In this document: positions 25,781 through 33,090 of the stretch, one piece after another | Layout: each line of letters begins with the position of its first letter | Numbering within the stretch: position 1 is the stretch's first letter | Origin: Pedobacter cryoconitis | GTDB taxonomy: Bacteria > Bacteroidota > Bacteroidia > Sphingobacteriales > Sphingobacteriaceae | NCBI RefSeq assembly: GCF_014200595.1 | Contig: NZ_JACHCG010000002.1 | Location: 496,001 to 560,000 of the forward strand | Reading direction: 5' to 3' | Length of the DNA stretch: 64,000 nt | The notes under the pieces: model-generated | Database searches by the model: none | Told to the model about the DNA's origin: nothing | What the model saw: only the letters and a program-made list of their open reading frames with translations | Made by a program: the position numbers and the translations under genes

Positions 25781-26985
25781 GCTTCATTCAATAACTTCTG
25801 TAATTTCTCTTTGGTTTCCGGGATTTCTTTCAACGTTAAAGCTTTTTTAAAACTTTGGACAGCGCTTGTTTTATCTCCGGTTTCAAGATATAAATCACCA
25901 ATTGAATCATAACAATTGCCACTGTTAGGATTGTTGGCAATATTGAGTTTGAATAAGGTTTCTGCCTTTTTAAATTGTTTAGTGCCTATCATTTTGTAGC
26001 CAAGATTATTAATCTGGCTTTCATCTGGCTTAATCGTATATCCCATTTTTTCAGAGACGTTCTTATAATGCGAAACCAGTAAAGAATCTAATTTAAAATC
26101 AGGATTGTTTATTTCGCTTTCATAAATTTTAAGCTTATAAAAGTCAAAGATGAATCGAAGCGCATCATATTCTCCGATCAGTCTTACCGAAGGATGGTTA
26201 TCATCTTCGTAATATTTGTATTTAAAACGCAACTGGTCTTTTTTGTTTTTAGAAAGGTCTTTGATGAATTCCAAATTGCTGCGAATAAGTGCTGTAGCCC
26301 CGCTTGTGTCCTTTTGAACACTTAGCGTATCTACCCCTCTTTCCAAACGATTGGCCATAGCGATAAACAATGTTTTTCCTTTATAATTTTGAACTGGTAA
26401 AATATTTTTTCCTTCTTTCACGATTTTCTGATTATCCCACCACAATGACCCGTCAAGCGAAACATAAGAATTGAATAAATCCGGCTGATGCAGCAAAGTG
26501 TTTATGACTGTTAAACCCCCCAGGGAATGGCCAATAAATGTTTTATAAGTAGTAGTTGGATAAGTTTTATCGATATAAGGAATAAGTTCTTTCCCGACAA
26601 ATGACATGAATTTTTCTCCGTTGCCAACAACTCCAGGCAATTCTTTATCAGTACCAATTGTTAAATCGCTTACTCTGTTTGCATGCAGGATTCCAACTAC
26701 AATCATCGGCGGACAAAGACCTGATTCACTCATATGCTCTATAATACTTACAACGGTATTGAAATTTTCACTTCCATCCAATAAATAAATTACAGGATAA
26801 TGTCCTTTGTCTTTTATTTTATTTCCTCCGTTACTGTTAGGAATATGTATCCAGACTTTACGTTCCTGCCCCATAATCTTTGAAGGAAGTGTTTCTTCAA
26901 ACCCAGTATTAAATGGACTGTTTTCTTGTGCATGGATACAAAAAGAAAATAATAAGAAAAGGATTGAAAAGTAAAGAGATTTCAT
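25771..26985 (-). CDS. Exported esterase (IroE/Fes-like) with C-terminal TPR repeats
   Basis: A 404-residue protein with a signal peptide ending at FCIHAQ. Residues about 25-280 form an alpha/beta-hydrolase of the esterase D/IroE group: VIYLLDGSENFNTVVSII, the nucleophile S154 in IGHSLGGL, DGSLWWDNQ, and the late His in EDDNHPSVRL. The C-terminal 80 residues hold two TPR-like units (NNLGYKMIGTKQFKKAETLF; CYDSIGDLYLETGDKTSAV), a combination frequent in Bacteroidota. In siderophore systems such enzymes cleave trilactones, but nothing else here shows a siderophore link except the TonB receptor 5 kb away. It is monocistronic. Confidence 0.9.
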   Translation of the reverse strand: MKSLYFSILFLLFSFCIHAQENSPFNTGFEETLPSKIMGQERKVWIHIPNSNGGNKIKDKGHYPVIYLLDGSENFNTVVSIIEHMSESGLCPPMIVVGILHANRVSDLTIGTDKELPGVVGNGEKFMSFVGKELIPYIDKTYPTTTYKTFIGHSLGGLTVINTLLHQPDLFNSYVSLDGSLWWDNQKIVKEGKNILPVQNYKGKTLFIAMANRLERGVDTLSVQKDTSGATALIRSNLEFIKDLSKNKKDQLRFKYKYYEDDNHPSVRLIGEYDALRFIFDFYKLKIYESEINNPDFKLDSLLVSHYKNVSEKMGYTIKPDESQINNLGYKMIGTKQFKKAETLFKLNIANNPNSGNCYDSIGDLYLETGDKTSAVQSFKKALTLKEIPETKEKLQKLLNEAKK

Positions 26986-27165
26986 GCGTTTTTTTAGCTA
27001 AAAGTCAATAAATAGTATTTTATTTTTGTTTAATAGACGCCTGATTTTTGACCGTGTTACAAATATTTCACATTTATTTTAGTGTCGGTGTGGCATGGTA
27101 CCTGACCCAACTATTAAAAATTGACTGTTAATTATATATCAAATAACAATCAATTATGTATTAAG

Positions 27166-27181
27166 TATACAGACTTGTATA
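27166..27181. promoter_or_regulatory. Palindromic candidate operator upstream of a TetR gene
   Basis: TATACA-GACT-TGTATA is a perfect 6+6 palindrome, 21 bases before the TetR start and just upstream of TATCTTTA (27191-27198), a near match to the -7 consensus. This position suits autorepression by the TetR protein. Confidence 0.5.
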
Positions 27182-27202
27182 TTTAATGCATATCTTTATT
27201 GT

Positions 27203-27769
27203 ATGATCAAGCAAAGAGGACAAGTAGTAGCTGATAAAATTCTGGATACAGCAGAAAGACTGTTTTTTAAACAGGGCTATAATATGACAGGAATCAACCA
27301 GGTGATCGAAGAAGCTGACATTGCCAAAGCATCTTTATATAAACATTTCGAATCAAAAACTGACCTGTTACTAGCTTACTTGCAGCGCACACATGAGCGC
27401 TGGTTTGATAAACTTGGAGGCGACGTTAATAAAGTAACTGACCCCAGGGAAAAATTATTAGTACTATTTGATTATCACCGTGAACGTCAGTTAAAGAATG
27501 GATACAGCGGCTGTCGCTTTATAAAAGCAAATGACGAAGCCGGGATGAGTGATGAACGGGTATTAGCAGAGATCCAGAAGGCAAAGCAGCATCTTAAGGA
27601 TTTTATAGCTGAGTTAGTGATTAATTCAGGACATCAAAAGCTTTTAACGGATAAAGAATTGACCGATCTGATATTCATGATGCTGGATGGAGGTATAGTA
27701 GCAGCCTCCATATTTAAACAGGCAGATGATTTACAATCGGCCAGGGCAATAATTCAAAAACTACTTTAA
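27203..27769 (+). CDS. TetR/AcrR-family transcriptional regulator
   Basis: A 188-residue TetR-type regulator. The N-terminus has VADKILDTAERLFFKQGYNM, then the HTH with GINQVIEEADIAKASLYKHF and ESKTDLLLAYL. The C-terminal part (GCRFIKANDEAG) is typical of the QacR/YcdC-like group. It is followed after 54 bases by the exported epoxide-hydrolase-like gene on the same strand, so it probably regulates it. A palindrome overlaps the likely promoter. The possible -7 box ends only five bases before the ATG, suggesting a very short or absent leader. Confidence 0.9.
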   Translation: MIKQRGQVVADKILDTAERLFFKQGYNMTGINQVIEEADIAKASLYKHFESKTDLLLAYLQRTHERWFDKLGGDVNKVTDPREKLLVLFDYHRERQLKNGYSGCRFIKANDEAGMSDERVLAEIQKAKQHLKDFIAELVINSGHQKLLTDKELTDLIFMMLDGGIVAASIFKQADDLQSARAIIQKLL

Positions 27770-27823
27770 ATGAAAAGAAATTAAAAATTAATAGCCAGAT
27801 AAAAACAATTAAACGATATAGTT

Positions 27824-28963
27824 ATGATTTTACTAAGGAATTTTATTAAAGCAGGGGCAGTCTTTGCGGCATGCATGCTCTTCAGTATTTTAAGTCTTGA
27901 AGCAGACGCTGCTCCAAACAACGATCAAACGCTAAATTCAAAGCAAAAAGAACCAGTATTAACTTCGCATACATTTACCTCAAAGCGCACTACGACGCAT
28001 TATTGGGAAGCAGGGCCAGACAACGGCCCATTGATGATCTTCGTTCACGGGTGGCCGGAGATTGGATTAGTGTGGCGCGCACAAATGGAAGCCTTTGCCG
28101 CCGAAGGATGGCGATGCATCGCACCTGACCTGCGCGGTTTCGGTGATTCATCGGTGCCCACGACAAAAGGAGCTTATGCTATCAAAGAAATCGTTGATGA
28201 CATGGTAGAACTCGATGCTCACCTGGGCGGTAAAGCAGCAATTTGGGTTGGGCACGATTGGGGAAGTGTAGTAGCCGGATCCCTTGCTGCGCATTATCCT
28301 AAGATCAGCAGGGGGGTAGTACTGATGTCTGTACCTTATTTGCCGGATGGCTGGGCATTGCCGAACTTGATACCGCTGGTTGACCGAACCCTTTACCCCG
28401 CCAATAAATATCCGGACGGGCAATGGGACTACTGGCGTTTCTACCTGACCCATTTTGACCAGGCCGTGAGCGACATGGACGCTGATGTGCCGGCAACACT
28501 TGCATCTATCTTTACGAAGGGTGATCCTGCCTCAGCCGGAAAATTGTCGCCTTCAGCATTAGTGACCGCTCATGGCGGACGTTATGGCGCTGCGCACCGG
28601 GCACCCGCCACGGAGCCCGATTATACATTATGGACGAAACCTGACTTTGATGCCTTAGTTGCTGCATTTAAAAAAACAGGCTTCCGTCCATGCAATTCCT
28701 ATTATCTGAACGATGACTCCAACATTGCTTACGCCAAAACTGCACCAAATAATGGTAAGCTGAGCCTGCCCGTTCTATTTGTCAATGATGAATATGAACC
28801 ATTTTCGAATATTAATTTGAGCAAAATCGGAAATCCTATGCGGGCAGCCTGTTCAAATCTTACGGTAATCGATCAGCCTTCGGGACATTGGGTACCTTTG
28901 GAGCGTAAATACGAAATTATAGAGACTATACACGCATGGGTTAAATTGAATAGTTTGAAGTAA
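27824..28963 (+). CDS. Exported epoxide-hydrolase-like alpha/beta hydrolase
   Basis: A 379-residue hydrolase with an N-terminal signal peptide (AGAVFAACMLFSILSLEADA). The core has FVHGWPEIGLVWR with the HGWPE oxyanion motif, the Asp nucleophile D145 in VGHDWGSVVAG, and the late His in PSGHWVPLERK. The Asp nucleophile and HGxP motif point to epoxide hydrolase type chemistry in the periplasm. By hand count, 28021-28140 is about 58% GC, well above the preceding TetR gene (near 37% over 27301-27360), so the gene may have come from a higher-GC donor. It is probably cotranscribed with and controlled by the upstream TetR gene. Confidence 0.88.
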   Translation: MILLRNFIKAGAVFAACMLFSILSLEADAAPNNDQTLNSKQKEPVLTSHTFTSKRTTTHYWEAGPDNGPLMIFVHGWPEIGLVWRAQMEAFAAEGWRCIAPDLRGFGDSSVPTTKGAYAIKEIVDDMVELDAHLGGKAAIWVGHDWGSVVAGSLAAHYPKISRGVVLMSVPYLPDGWALPNLIPLVDRTLYPANKYPDGQWDYWRFYLTHFDQAVSDMDADVPATLASIFTKGDPASAGKLSPSALVTAHGGRYGAAHRAPATEPDYTLWTKPDFDALVAAFKKTGFRPCNSYYLNDDSNIAYAKTAPNNGKLSLPVLFVNDEYEPFSNINLSKIGNPMRAACSNLTVIDQPSGHWVPLERKYEIIETIHAWVKLNSLK

Positions 28964-29077
28964 CATAAAACTTGAGAGATAAAACAAAATACTTTTCTGT
29001 CAGCGCATGAAGTTTACACCTAAGGTGAATCATTTGAGTGATAAATTCAATTTATTGTATCTTTCTAAAAAAAAGAT

Positions 29078-30214
29078 ATGAAGAAAACCAAACTACTTAT
29101 TCTAACCCTGTTTATTGCCAATTTCAGTTACGCACAAAACACATTAATGGATAGTTTAATTCAAAAAAACTACTCCACCTTTAAAAAAAATAATAACAAA
29201 GCTTTCGAAGGCAAAGGATGGATTACCTTAATGGATGAAATCAGTAAAAACAATTCTGTGTTATTGGGCGAGCTACATTTCACCAGTGAAGTCCCTTACT
29301 TCACAAATGCTGTTATCAATAATATTAAGTTCGACAACTATATTCTGGAAATTGATCCATATACAATCAACACCACGGCAACAAAAATTAAATCCTTGTC
29401 TGCTGCTGAGCTGGACAAATTCCGTAATGAATCAGGTTCAGCTTTATCTTTTTTACAAGGTGAAGCTGAGTTTGATTTATTCAAAAACATACTTCAGCAG
29501 AATATCAAAGTATATGGAGCTGATCAAATTAGTTTATTTTCAGACCGGTTACTGCTTTCGGAATTGAGTAAACTATCCAAAAATGCTCAAGCAAAAGAAA
29601 TTTATAAACAGATGATTGCTAATTCCGCTGTTTATGACACGAAAAACAACACCACATTCTATTTGTTCTCTGATGATTGTCTGGCAAAAATGAACGCATT
29701 GAGCGCTCTGAATTTATCAGCCAACGAGAAAGAGCAACTTGAAGCACTGAAATTAAGCAGGGAACTATATTTAAATCGAATTCATCGTTTAAGAGTTCAA
29801 TACATGAAACATCTGGTTTTTGAAAAACTCCCTGAATGGAAAGACAAGAAAAATCTTTTCAAATTTGGTGCTAATCACGTGCCTAAAGGAGAGAGTTTAA
29901 TGGAAGTATTCGATATTGGCAACCTGGTTTCTAATATTGAAGAGGCAAATTACCGGAAATCATTACACATTATGCTCATCGGAAAGGAAGAAGGTGAAAC
30001 ATTGGCTGATTTGGATGAATATAAATCTTTCTTAACCGTTGTAAAAGATGACAATTGGTATGCCTATGATTTAAGACCCTTGAAACAAGCAATCTCTAAA
30101 AAGAAGCTTGAAGTAGAGAATTTGGAGCTGGAAAGAATTATAAAAGGTTACGACTATTTAGTTTTCATTCCAAACGTGACTAAAACTCCAAAAAGAGGTA
30201 AACAAGACCATTAA
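29078..30214 (+). CDS. Exported Tiki/ChaN/erythromycin-esterase-like protein
   Basis: A 378-residue protein with a signal peptide ending at FSYAQ. Its N-terminal SVLLGELHFTSEVPYFTNAV and C-terminal FKFGANHVPKGESLM are like the two GE-H and GxNH blocks of the broad EreA/ChaN/TraB (Tiki) superfamily, whose members are metal-dependent hydrolases or haem-binding proteins. The exact branch cannot be fixed. No lipobox is seen, so it is probably a soluble periplasmic or secreted protein. It has its own leader with a small CACCT-A-AGGTG palindrome at 29017-29027, and ends at a strong hairpin. Confidence 0.7.
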   Translation: MKKTKLLILTLFIANFSYAQNTLMDSLIQKNYSTFKKNNNKAFEGKGWITLMDEISKNNSVLLGELHFTSEVPYFTNAVINNIKFDNYILEIDPYTINTTATKIKSLSAAELDKFRNESGSALSFLQGEAEFDLFKNILQQNIKVYGADQISLFSDRLLLSELSKLSKNAQAKEIYKQMIANSAVYDTKNNTTFYLFSDDCLAKMNALSALNLSANEKEQLEALKLSRELYLNRIHRLRVQYMKHLVFEKLPEWKDKKNLFKFGANHVPKGESLMEVFDIGNLVSNIEEANYRKSLHIMLIGKEEGETLADLDEYKSFLTVVKDDNWYAYDLRPLKQAISKKKLEVENLELERIIKGYDYLVFIPNVTKTPKRGKQDH

Positions 30215-30224
30215 ATCTGCTCAG

Positions 30225-30266
30225 GAGCCGTCTGTTTTATGGTGCAGACGGCTCTGTCTTCTTGTT
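30225..30266 (+). terminator. Terminator after the Tiki/ChaN-like gene
   Basis: A perfect 10-bp GC-rich stem (GAGCCGTCTG with CAGACGGCTC, loop of 10) is followed by a T-rich stretch on the plus strand, 10 bases after the stop codon. Confidence 0.85.
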
Positions 30267-30310
30267 ACAGGCAGAAATAGTTTTTATAGTCTTGTAGTGC
30301 ACATCAAATT

Positions 30311-31183
30311 TTATTTAACTTTTTTACCGTCTTTATTGATATAAAATGTTTCGCCTTTTTCATAAACTTCAATCTTACCTTCATCAATATCTTTAATGTA
30401 ATCATATTTTACAGGAGTAATTTCAATCCCATTAATATTAGTCAGGCCATATTTATCATCAAGTTTTACAATAATTAAGTTTTGTGATTGCAGGTTGTCG
30501 TAGATTTCAATTCCATCATATTTTAATGGAATCAACACTTTTCCCTGTGTATTGATTAAACCACATTTATTATTGTTTTTTATTACAGCAATAGCGGGCA
30601 ATTTATTAGTATAGAATATTCCGATATCATCGAACTTTATCGGAGCGACTTCATCTCCTTTCTTATTAATTAAGCCATACTTGTTAATATTTTGATTGCC
30701 AATAACATTAATTATAGTTCCAACTTTTGCCATCCCATTTTCATCAAAATCAGATACATGATCATATTTTATTGGAATGACTACAACTCCGGATTTATTT
30801 ACAAAGCCAGATTTACCTTTTAGTTTAACATCGGCCATTCCGTTTTTAAATCTTCCAACATAATCATATATAATAGGGACAATAATTTGTCCTTTTGTAT
30901 CAATAAATCCATGTTTATCATGGATAACCGCAGCTGCTCTTTCCTCAAAGAAATTAGTGCCTTGTTCGTATTTTAAAGGAATTTTTTCTATGCCTTCAGG
31001 AGACACAAAACCATATCTGAATTCTTTATTTTCACCCTTCCCAATTTTTTTTCCTACTGAAATCAGCCCATCTTCCTGGTAGTCGCTTATGTAATCATAT
31101 TTTAATTTCCAATTGGACGATTGACAGGAAGCCATCTGGAAAAACAATGATAGTAAGACAATGATATTTAATGATTTTTTCAT
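30311..31183 (-). CDS. WG-repeat lipoprotein
   Basis: A 290-residue protein. The start MKKSLNIIVLL is chosen because it opens a lipoprotein signal with the box MASC; the frame is open 14 codons further upstream without signal character. The body is a row of WG-type repeats of about 40 residues, each like GLINKKGDEVAPIKFDDI, KCGLINTQGKVLIPLKYDGI or KSGFVNKSGVVVIPIKYDHV, with FDENGMAKV- or ERAAAVIH-type second halves. At least six units are visible. WG repeats form beta-rich solenoids; the role is unknown but envelope-located. It is monocistronic, convergent with the Tiki-like gene. Confidence 0.9.
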   Translation of the reverse strand: MKKSLNIIVLLSLFFQMASCQSSNWKLKYDYISDYQEDGLISVGKKIGKGENKEFRYGFVSPEGIEKIPLKYEQGTNFFEERAAAVIHDKHGFIDTKGQIIVPIIYDYVGRFKNGMADVKLKGKSGFVNKSGVVVIPIKYDHVSDFDENGMAKVGTIINVIGNQNINKYGLINKKGDEVAPIKFDDIGIFYTNKLPAIAVIKNNNKCGLINTQGKVLIPLKYDGIEIYDNLQSQNLIIVKLDDKYGLTNINGIEITPVKYDYIKDIDEGKIEVYEKGETFYINKDGKKVK

Positions 31184-31335
31184 CAGTATAAGTTTGTTCA
31201 TTTCGGTTGATCTTCTGCTGCACACGATGGGTTCATTTATTAATTTAAGCCCATTGGGTGTAGAATACTTGAATTAGAAAAATTTGATTAATGGTAGTTT
31301 TAGGGGGCAAGCTAATGATCTGAAAATATTAGTGC

Positions 31336-31369
31336 AAAAAAAAAGAGATCATTCGATCTCTTTTTTTTT
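31336..31369 (-). terminator. Terminator of tRNA-Pro
   Basis: The stem GAGATC/GATCTC (loop ATTC), flanked by A and T runs that extend the pairing, is followed on the minus strand by a run of nine or more T residues directly downstream of the tRNA. Confidence 0.8.
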
Positions 31370-31372
31370 AAG

Positions 31373-31446
31373 TCGGGGTGGCAGGATTCGAACCTACGAC
31401 CTCCTGCTCCCAAAGCAGGCGCGATACCGGGCTACGCTACACCCCG
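31373..31446 (-). tRNA. tRNA-Pro(TGG)
   Basis: Read on the minus strand, the acceptor arm CGGGGTG pairs with CACCCCG and is followed by discriminator A. The anticodon arm is CCTGC-TTTGGGA-GCAGG with anticodon TGG, and the T arm has GTTCGAATC. CCA is not encoded. The gene reads proline codons. It has its own terminator just downstream. Confidence 0.95.
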
Positions 31447-31779
31447 AAAAAATGGTATCACCTTTGTCCCTCTTGCGAAGGGTCTGCAATATATATTAAT
31501 TATTTGCAGAGACCAAATTTCAAATGATCATAAATGATCTTTCTGATTTGGTGTGCAACAAAGGTAAGTAAAGAATTGACATTTTTATCCCTCACGAGCA
31601 TTTAAACCGTAAAAATATCTTAATGTGTTGCTTTTCAAGGAGAAAAAAATTCAGCGAAGATGTAGATAAAGAACAGATAGTAGGAGATTGCTTAAAAAAA
31701 AGCATTCAAGTCCCTGTTTAAACTTCTAAAACAAAGCTTAAACATGCACCTGAACGCTTAAAATCTCTTGAAAATTCAA
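31447..31779. other. Intergenic region with the tRNA leader
   Basis: No protein-coding gene is visible in this 333-base stretch. On the minus strand it holds a perfect -7 box, TACCTTTG (31566 down to 31559), and a small hairpin GATCAT/ATGATC (31527-31540) between that box and the tRNA. The rest, towards the DUF4349 gene, is AT-rich and shows nothing clear. Confidence 0.5.
31559..31566 (-). promoter_or_regulatory. Bacteroidota -7 box, likely tRNA-Pro promoter
   Basis: TACCTTTG on the minus strand matches TAnnTTTG exactly and lies about 113 bases upstream of the tRNA 5' end, which would give a leader of about 105 nt. Confidence 0.45.
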
Positions 31780-32637
31780 TTATGCAATTAATTTTTTCCT
31801 GCGATAGTGTCTAAAAACAAAATAACCAGCAACTGCAACCAGTATTAATGCCCATAAATTGGCCAGTATCAGAATAAATTCCTTAAACACACCCCAGCCA
31901 TTCTCAAAACTTAACCAGAACCGTTTAAAAAAATCAGGGCGGTAATCAGATAAATTATCATTGACCACTATCATTTTCTTAATCGTATTATCCTGATAAA
32001 AATTTAAAGTAATCGTACTGTACCTTACATTCCGGTCAGTCAGTAAATTATTCACCTTATTATCTACTAATTCATCCTTCAATGCTAAAGACCTTTCTGC
32101 TACACTGACCTTTTTCCCTGAAACAGAATTATTCAACTGCGTTACCGCTTCCACCTTATTCCTATTTTTCAATTGATTGCTCAAATAGTTGAGACTTTGA
32201 TCATCCTGTTTTAAAGACTGGTCATCAATAAACACAGCCATCTTTGCGATCTGATTTGTAAAATCATCCAGTTTCTCTGAAGGAATCCTCGCAACTACCA
32301 AACCCTCTACCCGGTAAGCAATCAATTCCAGTAAAGAATCGGCGGAGTATTTTACCTTTTCATTCTGTCTGATCATGCTATGTGTGTTAAACCCGGTAAT
32401 CGTGCCGCCCTCAGCTTTCAGTATACTTCCTAATTTTTCTTTAGTAGACTGTACATCCTTTACCCTGAATCTCATGTCCGCGGTTTTAACAATCTTTTCA
32501 GTTACCGCAGTATCTGATGATAAGGCAGAACTCTGTTTTTGAACATCAGCAGTTTCATAAGCGCCCGATTTTTTGTCACTGCTACAACCCAGTGCAGTTA
32601 AACCTAGTATTCCATAAATCAAATATTTCTTCATCAT
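31780..32637 (-). CDS. DUF4349-domain lipoprotein
   Basis: A 285-residue lipoprotein: signal MMKKYLIYGILGLTALGC followed by SSDKKSG. The DUF4349 domain shows VKTADMRFRVKDVQSTKEKL, then a coiled-coil central part (DDQSLNYLSNQLKNRNKVEA), and STITLNFYQDNTI; one membrane segment (FILILANLWALILVAVAGYF) and a basic tail end the protein. The layout, outer lipid anchor and C-terminal TM, is normal for this family in Bacteroidota. Function unknown. It is divergent from the kdp operon, with a 279-base shared region. The second Met is an equally possible start. Confidence 0.9.
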   Translation of the reverse strand: MMKKYLIYGILGLTALGCSSDKKSGAYETADVQKQSSALSSDTAVTEKIVKTADMRFRVKDVQSTKEKLGSILKAEGGTITGFNTHSMIRQNEKVKYSADSLLELIAYRVEGLVVARIPSEKLDDFTNQIAKMAVFIDDQSLKQDDQSLNYLSNQLKNRNKVEAVTQLNNSVSGKKVSVAERSLALKDELVDNKVNNLLTDRNVRYSTITLNFYQDNTIKKMIVVNDNLSDYRPDFFKRFWLSFENGWGVFKEFILILANLWALILVAVAGYFVFRHYRRKKLIA

Positions 32638-32770
32638 GTTAAGGATTAAATTTTCCCTTAATACTGTTATACGCTGTTAAGTAACCCTATGTCATACACA
32701 TATATCAGAACCCCCTTCTAAATTAATTTAAAAGCCCTTTGTCTGTAGCTAACCTTCCATATCGGTAATC

Positions 32771-32793
32771 AACCCTTCCAAAATGGAAGGGTT
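32771..32793 (+). promoter_or_regulatory. Perfect hairpin in the kdp upstream region
   Basis: AACCCTTCCA pairs perfectly with TGGAAGGGTT (10 bp, loop AAA) 123 bases before the first small kdp reading frame; only two further T residues follow. It may be a leader attenuator for kdp, or a protein-binding palindrome in the shared region. No kdp promoter with a clear -7 box was found. Confidence 0.4.
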
Positions 32794-32915
32794 TTAACCC
32801 GGTATATTTTTCCTAAAAATTCGTTTTTCCGCTTAAAACACTGAAAAATAGCTGTTTATAACTCAGTCTTTTTCTTTGGTATAGCGATTGGATAAGGCCA
32901 TAAAAAATAAACACC

Positions 32916-32999
32916 ATGATGACTGTACTACTATTAATCGCTCTTCTGGTCCTGACATGGATCTGTTACAAATCAATCGACTGGTTCGAAAAAATCTAA
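32916..32999 (+). CDS. 27-residue membrane peptide upstream of kdpF
   Basis: The frame encodes a 27-residue peptide with the hydrophobic run VLLLIALLVLTWICY, a short polar end and the last residues DWFEKI. It lies four bases before kdpF and has the same single-helix layout, but a different sequence, so it may be an extra accessory subunit of the Kdp complex. I do not know a name for it. Its position, start codon (ATGATG) and composition support it as real. Confidence 0.6.
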   Translation: MMTVLLLIALLVLTWICYKSIDWFEKI

Positions 33000-33003
33000 A
33001 ATT

Positions 33004-33081
33004 ATGATCGCACTATTTATTATCGCAATCGCAGTATTCATCTATATGATTTACGTGCTGATTAAACCCGAAAAATTTTAA
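33004..33081 (+). CDS. kdpF: KdpF, small subunit of the potassium-transporting ATPase
   Basis: A 25-residue peptide with one transmembrane helix (ALFIIAIAVFIYMIYVLI) and the end KPEKF, which corresponds to the NAEAF-type tail of E. coli KdpF. KdpF sits between KdpA subunits and stabilises the KdpFABC complex in the inner membrane. It directly precedes kdpA. It is too short for usual gene calling but its position and tail make it convincing. Confidence 0.88.
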   Translation: MIALFIIAIAVFIYMIYVLIKPEKF

Positions 33082-33090
33082 TTGAACGCT

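Noticed and set aside
31284..31499. Open frame of 71 codons across tRNA-Pro
   Set aside because: It overlaps the tRNA and its terminator; such frames arise from translating tRNA genes and have no coding character.
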